Positions 9,063 through 18,696 are shown, numbered from the stretch's first letter. The stretch is DNA of 64,000 nt from Vibrio galatheae (GCF_000967545.1 NZ_JXXV01000012.1:124001-188000); one strand, 5' to 3'. Notes: generated from the letters alone by a model not told the origin. Program-made: numbers and translations.

Positions 9063-10718
9063 ATGGACCAGCTATCCGCCGCGTTAAAAAAAATCGAAAA
9101 ACAAAACTACCACGCTTATCAGCAGATTAAGGGTCAATACGAATTTGGTGATTACACCTTCCATATTGATTATGTCCAGGGTGACCCCTACGCATCTGCC
9201 TCTCGTGTTCGCGCTATCCGCCCGTGGTCAGTCACAGGGCTCGCTTGGATTCGTGACAAGTCTGAGGCCTATCAAATTGCGGCACGTGATTTCATCGCAC
9301 GTAGTTTTGCTCAGTTTGCCAAGCAAGAAAGCAGTATTAGCATCGCGTTAACGGGCCAAACCGTACTCGACAATACAGCCGTTCTATTCACTGAACAGGG
9401 CATCGAAATCCGCTTTAGAATCAATCTACCCGCAGAAGGACGCAGTGTTCTTGGCAAGAGAGCGGATAATATCCTCACTTTCCATTTACCCAAATTTATT
9501 CGTAAAGCAACGTTGGAGCGAGAGCTAAACCTACAGGCACTAATCCATCATTGTGAAACGATTGAAGATCAAGCCGCACTAAGGGATCAGCTTGAACAGA
9601 ATGGGCTACTCGCATTTGTTGGCAACGGTTCGGTGCTACCGCGAATTTCAGGTAACTGCGACCTACCGATGAAAGACGCGATTGAATTCAGCGCTCCAAG
9701 CTCTCTTGAAGTCACACTGGACACACCCAACCGAGGTCAAGTGAAAGGTCTGGGGATTCGCAAAGGCATAACACTTATCGTCGGTGGTGGTTTCCACGGG
9801 AAGTCGACCTTGCTCAACGCCATTGAACGTTCGGTTTATGACCATATTCCTGGTGATGGGCGTGAGCTGGTTGTTACCGACCTCTTCGCCATGAAAATTA
9901 AAGCGGAAGATGGTCGATGTGTCCACTCACTGAACCTTTCAAATTACATCAATCATCTACCAATGGGTCGAGATACTTGTGACTTTTCAACCCAAGATGC
10001 ATCTGGCTCTACCTCCCAAGCGGCATGGTTGCAAGAGTCCATCGAATCAGGCGCTCGGGGTATTCTCATTGATGAAGATACGTCAGCGACCAACTTTATG
10101 ATTCGCGATGAACGTATGCAAGCGCTGGTAGGCAAGGGCGAAGAACCGATCACGCCTCTTGTTGATCGCATCGGTCAACTGAAAGAGCAACTCGATATAT
10201 CAACAGTCGTTGTCATGGGTGGCTCTGGTGATTACTTAGACATCGCAAATACCGTAATTCAAATGCACGACTACCAACCGATTGACGTTACTGAGAAGGC
10301 AAAACAGGTAGTTAAATTGCACCCTACTCAACGTCAAAATGAGTGTGAATCGAATTTAGATTCATTCAGACCACGTACGTTTAATTGCAGCGCGCTACAG
10401 AAAATCCTAACTGACGGTAAATTCCGTATTGCGGCGAAAGGTTGCGATTCACTTCGATTTGGCAAAGAGTACACCGACCTCACGGCTCTGGAGCAACTTG
10501 AGTCAAACAATGAACTTAATGCCATTGGCTGGGTTTGGTTTCAATTTGCCCAACAGCCCGGTTGGTCAACGGTTCCGGCTAAAGATCTGTTGCGTTACTT
10601 ACAACCCGACTGGAGTAACACTATGCCTGTGCAGGGCGATCTCGCTAAACCACGTGTGCTAGATGTCATGGCAGCGCTAAATCGTATGCGTAAGTCGCAA
10701 TTTAAAGCCTGCAATTAA
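9063..10718 (+). CDS. Predicted ATPase of the ABC class (COG3044 type)
   Basis: A 551-residue soluble protein. A P-loop (GGGFHGKST, residues 241-249) sits mid-protein. About 100 residues later come a serine-rich, signature-like segment (TQDASGSTSQAA) and a Walker B strand (GILIDEDTSATNF). The N-terminal 200 residues are of the COG3044 type (YVQGDPYASASRVRA). No transmembrane segment is present, so it is not a transporter subunit. Its cellular role is not established; structural relatives suggest an RNA- or DNA-linked ATPase. It is flanked by its own terminator and converges with the J-domain gene. Confidence 0.8.
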   Translation: MDQLSAALKKIEKQNYHAYQQIKGQYEFGDYTFHIDYVQGDPYASASRVRAIRPWSVTGLAWIRDKSEAYQIAARDFIARSFAQFAKQESSISIALTGQTVLDNTAVLFTEQGIEIRFRINLPAEGRSVLGKRADNILTFHLPKFIRKATLERELNLQALIHHCETIEDQAALRDQLEQNGLLAFVGNGSVLPRISGNCDLPMKDAIEFSAPSSLEVTLDTPNRGQVKGLGIRKGITLIVGGGFHGKSTLLNAIERSVYDHIPGDGRELVVTDLFAMKIKAEDGRCVHSLNLSNYINHLPMGRDTCDFSTQDASGSTSQAAWLQESIESGARGILIDEDTSATNFMIRDERMQALVGKGEEPITPLVDRIGQLKEQLDISTVVVMGGSGDYLDIANTVIQMHDYQPIDVTEKAKQVVKLHPTQRQNECESNLDSFRPRTFNCSALQKILTDGKFRIAAKGCDSLRFGKEYTDLTALEQLESNNELNAIGWVWFQFAQQPGWSTVPAKDLLRYLQPDWSNTMPVQGDLAKPRVLDVMAALNRMRKSQFKACN

Positions 10719-10741
10719 TCTTCCTAGACAATTTAATGTAT

Positions 10742-10767
10742 AAAGCGCCTATGTTAGGCGCTTTGTT
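10742..10767. terminator. Bidirectional terminator between convergent genes
   Basis: AAAGCGCC and GGCGCTTT form an 8-bp stem around a 7-nt loop, with short T-rich flanks on both strands. It lies between the ABC-class ATPase gene and the J-domain gene. Confidence 0.75.
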
Positions 10768-11383
10768 AGTGACGTAGAACATTCCAAGCTTCACACAACA
10801 CTCGGAATTTGTCGCTGTCACCATTGTCACGATCCGGATGCCACTTTAAGGCCAATTTACGCCACGTTTTGCGTATTTCTGACCGAGTCGCATCCCGTGG
10901 AAGTTTAAACAGATTTAACGCCTTGACCCTATCCATTTCGTTGCCGTTCGTGCTGCCAACAAACTCACGATAACGGGTCCAAAACTCATTGAGTAAGCGT
11001 TTGACTTCGCCCTCTTCCGCTTCGTAATTTTTCCATTGAATGTAGTAATCACGCAGAGGATCATGGTGATCGACTTCATGACCTTGTACTCGATTGGCGG
11101 GCATTAAAACGATATCCATCGCCTGCACTTGCAGCCAGTTGTCAGGATAGAGCGTCTCTTGCAACTGAAACAAGGCATTCATAATAAGAAAATTGCGCTT
11201 GAAAAGATCTTTTTCAGGTGATTCATCAAGCAAGGGTATAAAACCTAGGTCGCCTAGATGAGAGGCTAAGGTGTGTACCTTCCATCCGCTAGGCTGCTTT
11301 CTCAACACTTCAAGAATTGGCCAAAGCAATGGGTTTTCCATATATTGTTGAAACTGAGCAGTCAGTTCTTGTCGTTCTTGCAT
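10766..11383 (-). CDS. DnaJ-related J-domain protein
   Basis: A 205-residue protein. An N-terminal DNAJ-related region (about residues 1-130) precedes a C-terminal J domain, whose HPD motif (KWHPDRDNGDSDKF) is intact. The HPD loop is what stimulates DnaK ATPase, so it is a probable DnaK co-chaperone, but it lacks the Gly/Phe and zinc-finger regions of true DnaJ. I chose the internal ATG at 11383 because AGGAGAAAGGGAG lies just upstream, whereas the ATG 12 codons earlier has no ribosome binding site. The client is unknown. Confidence 0.85.
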   Translation of the reverse strand: MQERQELTAQFQQYMENPLLWPILEVLRKQPSGWKVHTLASHLGDLGFIPLLDESPEKDLFKRNFLIMNALFQLQETLYPDNWLQVQAMDIVLMPANRVQGHEVDHHDPLRDYYIQWKNYEAEEGEVKRLLNEFWTRYREFVGSTNGNEMDRVKALNLFKLPRDATRSEIRKTWRKLALKWHPDRDNGDSDKFRVLCEAWNVLRH

Positions 11384-11467
11384 AAACTCCCTTTCTCCTT
11401 CTCGTCCAATTAATGCCATAAAGCCTAATTTGTCGAGCCTAGCCTTTGATAAATGTCGTCTGAGCCA

Positions 11468-11498
11468 TAAAAAAAGAGCCGCGAATGCGACTCTTTTT
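11468..11498 (-). terminator. Intrinsic terminator after the 2OG-Fe(II) oxygenase gene
   Basis: On the minus strand GAGTCGC pairs with GCGGCTC (one G-T wobble), extended by A-T pairs, followed by a run of seven T residues. Confidence 0.85.
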
Positions 11499-11515
11499 CC
11501 ATAATTAAATCTTGG

Positions 11516-12355
11516 CTAGATAACACCTAGCTCACGTAGGCGTTCCATTAGGTAGCTGTGAGCGGTATGGCGTTCAGACAGCACCACCTCCGGTTTCGGG
11601 TGCAAGAACAAAGGTAGTGAGATACGAGAGTGCTCTTGACGTGCACCTGTTGGGTTAATAACACGGTGCGTCGTAGATGGGAAATAACCACCCGAAGCTT
11701 CTTGCAACATGTCGCCAATATTAATGATTAAATTACCAAAGTCGCATGGCACATCTAGCCAGTCACCTTCTTTGCTCAACACTTGCAAACCTGGCTCATT
11801 AGCTGCTGGTAATACGGTCAACAAGTTAATGTCTTCGTGGGCAGCGGCGCGAATAGCACCCGGCTCTTCTTCGCCTGTCATTGGTGGGTAGTGAAGGATG
11901 CGTAGCAATGTTTTATTACTGCCATTGATCATTTCAGATAAGGCGATAGAGAACTTCTCTTGCACATCGGCTGGTGCGTGCGCTTCTACCCAACTAAGTA
12001 ATTCTTCTGCAAATGTATTCGCTCGGTCATAGTAATCCATGATTTGCTCTTTGAGCTCCTCAGGCATCTGTCCCCAAGGATAAACATGAAAGTACTCTTT
12101 TATATCTTTAACTGTATGCCCTTTCGCCACCTCTGACACGCTAGGTGGAAAATATCCATCTTGGGTCTCAACGTTGAAGTGGAAATCATTCTTACGTTCA
12201 GACATAAAGAACTTGTACCAATTCACATAAATGGATTCGACAAGCTCTTTAGGGATTGGGTGATTTTTTAACACGCCAAAACCAGTTTCACGTAACGAGG
12301 TGACAAACAGTTCAGCTGCGTTTTCTGCTGTGTAGTCGACAGTTTCTAATTTCAT
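11516..12355 (-). CDS. 2-oxoglutarate/Fe(II)-dependent oxygenase, isopenicillin N synthase-like
   Basis: A 279-residue cytosolic enzyme of the IPNS-like fold. The iron facial triad is visible as H173-x-D175 (AAHEDINLL) and H230 (STTHRVINP), and R244-x-S246 (SRISLPLF) is the 2-oxoglutarate carboxylate-binding pair. Such enzymes hydroxylate or oxidise small molecules. The substrate cannot be predicted, and no biosynthetic cluster surrounds the gene. It stands alone, divergent from the DUF2238 gene across a 226-bp AT-rich gap. Confidence 0.85.
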   Translation of the reverse strand: MKLETVDYTAENAAELFVTSLRETGFGVLKNHPIPKELVESIYVNWYKFFMSERKNDFHFNVETQDGYFPPSVSEVAKGHTVKDIKEYFHVYPWGQMPEELKEQIMDYYDRANTFAEELLSWVEAHAPADVQEKFSIALSEMINGSNKTLLRILHYPPMTGEEEPGAIRAAAHEDINLLTVLPAANEPGLQVLSKEGDWLDVPCDFGNLIINIGDMLQEASGGYFPSTTHRVINPTGARQEHSRISLPLFLHPKPEVVLSERHTAHSYLMERLRELGVI

Positions 12356-12581
12356 GACTTTGCTTTCTAATAATTATGGTAATAAGACGAGGATTGTAAA
12401 TGTGACATATTGGTAAAGCAAACGATAAACCATTTGTGATATTGGTTAGGTTTGAGAGTGTGCAGTAATACAAATTTTCAACATAAGTTGTGAATACAAG
12501 CAAAAAATAGTCAATAACAAAATAATTGAACGGCGTTTTATTGAGTGTCATCATAGACTAAGTTTCAAACAGGAGATTGAA

Positions 12582-13193
12582 ATGAATTTAAAATTTTCAC
12601 GCGCTTTGGTTTGGCTTACTCTAGGCTATATGTTGCTGTTTCTCTTTTCCGCCATTTCCCCGTCTTCTCGCGCAGTATGGATCGCTGAAATCGTTCCTGC
12701 CGTGTTCATCTTAGGCACTATCTGGTGGATATCACGCCAATACCAATTTTCAACAACGGCCTATGTACTGATGTTTATATGGCTAGCTCTTCACACGATT
12801 GGCGCAAAATTCACTTTTGCCGAAGTCCCGTTTGATTGGTTCAATCAATTAATAGGTTCTGATAGAAATAATTTTGATCGCGTTGCGCATTTTTCTATCG
12901 GGCTCTACGTCTATCCTGTTGCTGAGTATTTATTGAAAGTTAAAAAAGTCAGTCCATCAATCGCCATGAGCTACGCTCTGTTTGCTTTAATGGCTCTTGC
13001 AGCAGGCTACGAAATCATTGAATGGTGGTACGCCGATCTGGCAGGTGGCGATGAAGGCATCGCATTTTTAGGATCTCAAGGTGATATTTGGGATGCTCAG
13101 AAAGACATGTTGATGGATACGCTCGGCGCTATTTGCTCTTTGGTACTACTCGCGATTCAGCGCCGCGTATTCTCTTCAATCCATGAAAGATAA
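12582..13193 (+). CDS. DUF2238 inner-membrane protein (YjdF family)
   Basis: A 203-residue polytopic membrane protein with about five or six hydrophobic helices (near residues 10-28, 32-50, 60-75, 105-120, 128-148 and 175-195). Conserved polar clusters between helices (FDRVAHFSIGLYVYP, YEIIEWW, WDAQKDMLMDTLGA) are characteristic of DUF2238. GGAG precedes the start ATG. The function of the family is not known. Its last 37 bases overlap the end of cutA on the opposite strand. Confidence 0.85.
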   Translation: MNLKFSRALVWLTLGYMLLFLFSAISPSSRAVWIAEIVPAVFILGTIWWISRQYQFSTTAYVLMFIWLALHTIGAKFTFAEVPFDWFNQLIGSDRNNFDRVAHFSIGLYVYPVAEYLLKVKKVSPSIAMSYALFALMALAAGYEIIEWWYADLAGGDEGIAFLGSQGDIWDAQKDMLMDTLGAICSLVLLAIQRRVFSSIHER

Positions 13194-13477
13194 GGATTAA
13201 ATCCTTCAGCAAAGGGAACTTGAATAATCTGCGGCACATCATAATCGTGGTGCGCTTTTATAGTTTGCTCAAGTTCCGTATAGCACGCATTGGTGGTTTT
13301 CATTATCATCAATATTTCTTGATCAGCGCAGATTTCATTTTGCCACACATAGTGACTTTCAATAGGCATGGTTTGAATGCACGCCGCAAGTTGCTGGCCA
13401 AGTACAGAGTCAATGATCTGTTTGGCATTTTCACGGCTGTTGGTGGTCGATAAAACCATGCAGAATTGTTCAGACAT
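13157..13477 (-). CDS. cutA: Divalent-cation tolerance protein CutA
   Basis: A 106-residue CutA1-type protein, ending FNPYLSWIEENTRR as is usual for the family. It has LAACIQTMPIESHYVWQNEI for the central strand pair and a PQII-PF segment. CutA1 forms a trimer resembling PII proteins; a role in copper tolerance was proposed in E. coli, but its biochemical function is unsettled. It lies 9 bp downstream of helD in the same direction, with GGAG before its start, so the two are probably co-transcribed. It converges on, and overlaps, the DUF2238 gene. Confidence 0.93.
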   Translation of the reverse strand: MSEQFCMVLSTTNSRENAKQIIDSVLGQQLAACIQTMPIESHYVWQNEICADQEILMIMKTTNACYTELEQTIKAHHDYDVPQIIQVPFAEGFNPYLSWIEENTRR

Positions 13478-13486
13478 GATAGCTCC

Positions 13487-15547
13487 TTACTTTTGAATGA
13501 TAACCGGATAGTCTTGATCTATCAGCTCTTTGACAAAGCTTGAGCCACTACCATTGTATGCAACCCAGACCTTTTTCTTCGCTCTAGTCAAAGCGACGTA
13601 AAAGAGGCGGCGCTCTTCAGCATAAGGGAATTGGTCGCTTGATTGGGTTAATGCGCCATCAATATGCAGGGCTTTTACCCGAGCCGGAAATTGGCCTTCA
13701 TCAACGTTTACAATAAAAACAAAGTCGGCTTCTTTTCCCTTACTCGAATGGCAGGTCATAAATTCGATCGTTAGTAAAGCGAATCGTTTCTGCCAATCCT
13801 GCAAGAGTTCAGGCTTATGGTAGTGGTTTCGCCCAAGTATCAACACGGACTGTGTAGATTTAGCACTGCGATTAAGTTGGTCGAGAACTTTCTCCACATG
13901 CCCGAGCGGCATCAAAGTCACCGCTTTCGCCTTTTGTTCTTTATGGCTGTTAAGTTGTTTAGCTAACTGAGCTGGGTTTTGCTGAATAAATCGATTGGCA
14001 ACCTCACCGATACGATTGTTAAATCGATACGTGGTGTCTAAGTGATGAACGGTAGAATGTGGGAACCGTGTGGCAAATCCCGTCGTAAGATCAACATCAG
14101 ATCCAGCGAACTGATATATAGACTGCCAGTCATCACCCACCGCAAAGAGCACTCCACCCTCTTGTTGATTGCAGAGCGCTTCAATCAAAGCAAGACGTTG
14201 CGGCGAGATATCTTGATATTCATCAACCATAATGTAACGCCAAGGTGAAATGAATTTGCCTTTTTCGACGTAGTGAGTCGCGCGGGTAATCATGAGGTTA
14301 AAATCGATATGGCCAAGTTCTTTCAATTGCTGTTGCCATGCCTGATAGCATGGCCATACTAAAGCCAGTTCGCTATTCAGGCGCGTGTATTCAGGGTGCT
14401 CAACTAAGCGTTGTTGAATCTCTTTCTTGGTTAGCCCAATTGATGCCAACTGCATAAGCTGTTTTTCTAGCCACGCAATAAGTTTGGGGTTTTCAACGTG
14501 GCTACCAAGTTCATCATCGCCTGCAAGATAAGCAATTGGCCATTTAGACAGATGCTTTTGCCAACGTTTAAAATTAGTCGGGGTCATCCAATGCTTTTTA
14601 AGCCAATCTATGCACCAGTTCTGGCGCTGGTTGTCATCCAAAGCAAGGGGGGAAATCACAACCTCATTTTGCTCAACACTATTTAATATCTGTAACCCTA
14701 ATTGATGGAAGGTATTAACTTTAACGCCTTCTGCGCTTAGGCCGATTTTATCGTTTAATCGCTGAGCCATTTCTTGTGCTGCATCTTTGCCAAACGCCAG
14801 CATTAAGATCTCTTCAGCGCGAGCAAGGTGACTTTGGAGTAAATATGCGACTCTTGCTGTAAGTACACTGGTTTTACCCGAACCAGCTCCGGCAAGCACT
14901 AGATTGTGGTCATCGTTAAGCAGCACTGCTCGTTTTTGAGAATAGTTAAGCGGGGAAGATTCAATTTGGGCGAACAAAACCTGCCAGTTGTCGAGTTCAT
15001 TTGAAATCCACGTTTCATTTCTTGTTGTTAGTTGTTCGTCCGGATCGTTAATCCAAGGTTCAATGCTTTCCATCCGCGCAGGCATTCTCAGCATGGCATC
15101 ATTGAGTGTCATTTCCATTCGTTGGAAATCCTCAACAATCTGATCACGCCACTTTTCGACACTAGAATGGGTTAAGAAACAAGGTTGACGTGCAAAGTGC
15201 TGGACTTGCTCTTCCCAATTAGGAAGAAATTTCACCAACTGCTGGCACTGATTTTTGTGCCACTGTTGATAACAAGCGACAGCATTTCTGGCAAACTCGC
15301 GGCATTTCTTAGCTGGTAAGCCTTGCACCAACCAAGCTCTTTGCTGACTGGCATGTTCGTGGGCGAAAAACACTAATCCCCCCCAAATAAGCCCATTTTT
15401 TATCTGTACTCGTCCATTCCACACATTGAAGGGAATATGCTCTTCACTCGTTTCCGAACTTAAAATGAGTGCATCTGACGATACTTCAATATGGTAGTAT
15501 TCGTGTTGAATAAAAAACTTTGCAGTCTTGTTAGCCGATAGCTGCAT
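13487..15547 (-). CDS. helD: DNA helicase IV
   Basis: A 686-residue superfamily 1 helicase of the UvrD/Rep class, close in length to E. coli HelD. Motifs in order: Q-motif region NYSQKRAVL, Walker A LAGAGSGKTSVLTAR (near residue 215), Walker B YIMVDEYQDISPQR, motif III GDDWQSIYQFAGSD, TYRFN, MTCHSSKGKEADFV and the C-terminal RRLFYVALTRAKK. It unwinds DNA 3' to 5' using ATP. It heads the helD-cutA unit and is divergent from yccS across about 250 bp. Confidence 0.93.
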   Translation of the reverse strand: MQLSANKTAKFFIQHEYYHIEVSSDALILSSETSEEHIPFNVWNGRVQIKNGLIWGGLVFFAHEHASQQRAWLVQGLPAKKCREFARNAVACYQQWHKNQCQQLVKFLPNWEEQVQHFARQPCFLTHSSVEKWRDQIVEDFQRMEMTLNDAMLRMPARMESIEPWINDPDEQLTTRNETWISNELDNWQVLFAQIESSPLNYSQKRAVLLNDDHNLVLAGAGSGKTSVLTARVAYLLQSHLARAEEILMLAFGKDAAQEMAQRLNDKIGLSAEGVKVNTFHQLGLQILNSVEQNEVVISPLALDDNQRQNWCIDWLKKHWMTPTNFKRWQKHLSKWPIAYLAGDDELGSHVENPKLIAWLEKQLMQLASIGLTKKEIQQRLVEHPEYTRLNSELALVWPCYQAWQQQLKELGHIDFNLMITRATHYVEKGKFISPWRYIMVDEYQDISPQRLALIEALCNQQEGGVLFAVGDDWQSIYQFAGSDVDLTTGFATRFPHSTVHHLDTTYRFNNRIGEVANRFIQQNPAQLAKQLNSHKEQKAKAVTLMPLGHVEKVLDQLNRSAKSTQSVLILGRNHYHKPELLQDWQKRFALLTIEFMTCHSSKGKEADFVFIVNVDEGQFPARVKALHIDGALTQSSDQFPYAEERRLFYVALTRAKKKVWVAYNGSGSSFVKELIDQDYPVIIQK

Positions 15548-15801
15548 TCTTTTAGACCTATAATCTCTCTTGTCGACATCATAACGTAATTAAATTTTCT
15601 TTGGACAAGTTTCCAGTAAAATTTCTACGTCAACAGCCTGTTTTATACCCATTTTTCCATTACTTGTTGTGACAGGTTTCTGGCCCACTTTTAGGTTGTT
15701 TAAAAGTTATTCAAACTCATTGCTATCTTTATTTAGATCAGATCGTTACCATGGATTTAATGTTAATTTAGTGCTACTTGAGAATACAAAGTCGTCGAAT
15801 A

Positions 15802-17970
15802 GTGAATTTATATAGCCAGCTACGCCACTTTTGGGCAAATAAAACATTCAACTACAGCCTGCTTATCCTAGTAACGCTGCTTGGTGTTGTGATTCCAACA
15901 TGGTATCTCCAACTTAACACTCTAATTGTTCCGCTGATCTTAGGCGTTATCGCCGCGGCATTAGCTGAAAGTGATGATAGCTTTACTGGCCGATTAAAGT
16001 CACAGACGTTAACTTTGATCTGTTTCGCTGTTGCCGCTTTTTCAATTGAGGTGTTGTTTAGCACCCCTTGGTTGTTCGCATTAGGGCTATTTGTTTCTAC
16101 CTTTGGTTTTATTATGTTAGGCGCCATCGGCCCTCGCTATGCCAGTATCGCGTTCGGATCTTTGCTCCTCGCTATTTACACCATGCTAGGTGCGCACGAA
16201 AGCACAAATATTTGGTTCCAGCCCGTCATGCTACTTACGGGCGCAGCTTGGTACTATTTCGTCTCTATGCTTTGGCAAGCACTGTGGCCAATGCAGCCCG
16301 TACAGCAAAGCTTGGCAAACGTATTTCTTCAACTTAGCCACTATCTTGATTCAAAAAGCCAACTTTTCCACCCAGTTTCAAACCTTAAGCCTCAACCCTA
16401 TCGAATTGAAGAAGCAAGGCTAAATGCTGCGACAGTCAGTGCGTTAAACGTATGTAAAGCAACCTTTCTCGCACGCTCTAAACGCGGTCATGTTGACGGC
16501 GTCAGCGATCGGTTTTTACACACCTACTTTTTAGCGCAAGACATCCATGAACGCATCAGCTCAACACACTATCGGTATCAGGAACTTGCCGAGCATTTTG
16601 AACGCTCAGATGTTCTGTTCCGATTTAAGCATTTGCTGCAAAACCAAGCTAAGTCGTGCCGCGAGATAGCCCAAGCCATACGTATGGGTAAAGAGTATCA
16701 ACACAGTGCTGATTCCATCGTCGCGCTGGATGAGCTGCAGAACGCGCTGATCTACCTTCAGGATCAACACAACCCTAAATGGCGTTCGCTATTAGCTCAA
16801 TTAGGCTATTTATTCAATAACTTGGCGACCGTTGAAAAGCAGTTGAGTAACGTCAACAACCCTGACACAGACAAACTTGAAGAAGATGTCTTGGATGATA
16901 CCGAAGCACATACTTTGCGTGTCATGTGGCAAAGGATCCGTTCAAATTTCAGCAAAGACTCTATGCTGTTCCGCCACGCCATTCGTATGTCGATTGCGCT
17001 TACATTAGGTTATGGCCTTATTCAGCTATTAGGTATCGAACGAGGTTACTGGATATTGTTGACCACACTGTTTGTTTGTCAGCCAAACTACAGTGCCACC
17101 AGGCAAAAGCTCGTCGCACGTATACTCGGCACTTTTACCGGGATTTGTATCGGTGTGCCTTTGCTTACGCTATTTCCATCTCAGGAAAGTCAACTGCTGT
17201 TGGTGGTTGTCTCCGGCGTCGCATTTTTCGCCTTTCGACTGGCCAACTACGGCTACGCGACAGGATTTATTACCGTGCTTGTTCTCTTTTGTTTCAATCA
17301 GTTAGGTCAAGGTTTTGACGTTATTTTACCGCGTATTGCTGATACCTTGATAGGTTGTATACTCGCCGTTGGAGCTGTGACATTTATCCTGCCGGATTGG
17401 CACGCCAAACGCTTGCACAAAGTGATGGCCGATGCAATTGGTGCAAACCAACATTACCTCGGTCAAATCATCGGCCAGTATCGCATTGGGAAAAAAGATA
17501 GCCTTAGTTATCGAGTCTCTAGGCGCAATGCACATAACCAAGACGCCAATTTGGCTGCATCAATCACCAATATGCTAGCGGAACCCGGGCGTTACATTTC
17601 AGCCATCGAAGAGAGCTATCGCTTTTTAACCTTAAACCACGCGTTATTAAGTTACATTTCCGCGTTGGGTGCGCACAGAACTCAGATTGCAGAAGAAGAA
17701 ACTCATAAACTGATCCTCGACGCACATCGCGTCATCCATCAACATTTAACTGTGCTATATAAACAGTTGAATGAACATTGCGACGATTACAATACCAGCG
17801 ATATCGATGATCCTGTACTAGAGCAGCGGCTAACTGAATGGCGTGAAGAAGACGACAGCTCGGTTCGCATGGTGCTGCAACAATTGCACCTCGTGTATAG
17901 AATGCTGCCGGAACTGCATTCGTTAGCGAGTAAATTTGCCGTACGCGTCGCTCATAAGCCAAGTGAATAG
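15802..17970 (+). CDS. yccS: Inner-membrane protein YccS (FUSC family)
   Basis: A 722-residue protein with two membrane blocks: helices at about residues 15-165 and again at about 400-520 with the FUSC signature (YWILLTTLFVCQPNYSATRQK). A soluble helical region of about 230 residues lies between them and another follows. This is the YccS arrangement of aromatic-acid-exporter-like proteins; its substrate is unproven. The frame opens with a TTG at 15778, but starting at the GTG at 15802 makes the first 50 residues collinear with E. coli YccS without a gap. Neither start has a clear ribosome binding site, so the start is inferred from homology. Confidence 0.88.
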   Translation: MNLYSQLRHFWANKTFNYSLLILVTLLGVVIPTWYLQLNTLIVPLILGVIAAALAESDDSFTGRLKSQTLTLICFAVAAFSIEVLFSTPWLFALGLFVSTFGFIMLGAIGPRYASIAFGSLLLAIYTMLGAHESTNIWFQPVMLLTGAAWYYFVSMLWQALWPMQPVQQSLANVFLQLSHYLDSKSQLFHPVSNLKPQPYRIEEARLNAATVSALNVCKATFLARSKRGHVDGVSDRFLHTYFLAQDIHERISSTHYRYQELAEHFERSDVLFRFKHLLQNQAKSCREIAQAIRMGKEYQHSADSIVALDELQNALIYLQDQHNPKWRSLLAQLGYLFNNLATVEKQLSNVNNPDTDKLEEDVLDDTEAHTLRVMWQRIRSNFSKDSMLFRHAIRMSIALTLGYGLIQLLGIERGYWILLTTLFVCQPNYSATRQKLVARILGTFTGICIGVPLLTLFPSQESQLLLVVVSGVAFFAFRLANYGYATGFITVLVLFCFNQLGQGFDVILPRIADTLIGCILAVGAVTFILPDWHAKRLHKVMADAIGANQHYLGQIIGQYRIGKKDSLSYRVSRRNAHNQDANLAASITNMLAEPGRYISAIEESYRFLTLNHALLSYISALGAHRTQIAEEETHKLILDAHRVIHQHLTVLYKQLNEHCDDYNTSDIDDPVLEQRLTEWREEDDSSVRMVLQQLHLVYRMLPELHSLASKFAVRVAHKPSE

Positions 17971-18067
17971 ATACCCTCAACATCAATGCCATCGTTATAT
18001 TCATTTGAAGCTAACTAACTAAATCTTGACATTATCCGGACAAGGCTAGCGGAGGTGGAAACTAAAA

Positions 18068-18325
18068 TTGCTTGTACGTTATTTGTACGAGGGTAAGGCA
18101 ATGAAAGGAGACATCTCTTATCTGTATCCGTCAGAAGTTACGATCATGAACTCGTGCAATAATATGGCTCCGAAAGAGTTCGAGGCGATCCGTGAACAAC
18201 TACAATCACTCACTCCACAACAGCTACGTTCGTTGAGAGGAGAAATCAATTGCAAACTTGGTTCTGTTAACAAAGCGATTGTCAGTGATGAAGAGCTAGA
18301 CATGATCTCTAGCCTATTTGCGTAG
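18068..18325 (+). CDS. Small protein of unknown function (TTG start)
   Basis: An 85-residue soluble protein, acidic and helical in its second half (MAPKEFEAIREQLQSL, TPQQLRSLRGEI). I do not recognise the family. The TTG start is preferred because GGAGGTGG lies nine bases upstream. An ATG at 18101 (52 residues fewer bases of leader, behind GAGGGTAAGG) and another at 18146 are alternatives. A 7-bp direct repeat TTGTACG (18072-18078 and 18083-18089, one helical turn apart) falls at the 5' end, so the early codons might instead be regulatory DNA. The next small gene starts 54 bp downstream, suggesting co-transcription. Confidence 0.6.
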   Translation: MLVRYLYEGKAMKGDISYLYPSEVTIMNSCNNMAPKEFEAIREQLQSLTPQQLRSLRGEINCKLGSVNKAIVSDEELDMISSLFA

Positions 18326-18379
18326 CACAACTTGCTCAAAATACAAACACGTCTTAAGCTTTAGCAAAGGGAGGTGTCT

Positions 18380-18661
18380 ATGGCTGTGTCTTCTGTCCAA
18401 TCTGGATATCAGATTATTGATATGTCATCTAAGATGGCCGAAGAGGCTGCGCACGAGATTCAGCGTAACCAGCAGTTGCAAGCTATGCCTAAAGATAATA
18501 CTTATGATTTCAATCAAGTTGAGTTTAAAGCCTCACCTACCCCTTCAGATATTGACTCCCTGACCAAGTTAACCAGCGCAGAGCAGTACAGTAAGATTGG
18601 CACCAATGTCATCCAAAGAGATCAAGAGATGATTGGCAGCTTGCTCGACATTCACGTTTGA
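18380..18661 (+). CDS. Small protein with flagellar rod/hook-like terminal helices
   Basis: A 93-residue soluble protein behind a strong ribosome binding site (AAGGGAGGTG). Its N-terminus (VQSGYQIIDMSSKMAEEAAHEI) and C-terminus (YSKIGTNVIQRDQEMIGSLL) resemble the paired amphipathic helices of flagellar axial proteins such as FlgC, where a Tyr/Asn/Val pattern precedes a Met-x3-Leu-Leu ending; the middle is short and proline-rich. No axial domain is present, so it would be a miniature member or a chance likeness. A GTG two codons upstream is also in frame. It follows another small gene and precedes HMG-CoA reductase. Confidence 0.7.
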   Translation: MAVSSVQSGYQIIDMSSKMAEEAAHEIQRNQQLQAMPKDNTYDFNQVEFKASPTPSDIDSLTKLTSAEQYSKIGTNVIQRDQEMIGSLLDIHV

Positions 18662-18696
18662 TCACACACTAATTGTCGGAATCGAATACTCAGGCG

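Noticed and set aside
18026..18031. TTGACA as a -35 box before the first small gene
   Set aside because: No acceptable -10 lies 15-19 bp downstream.
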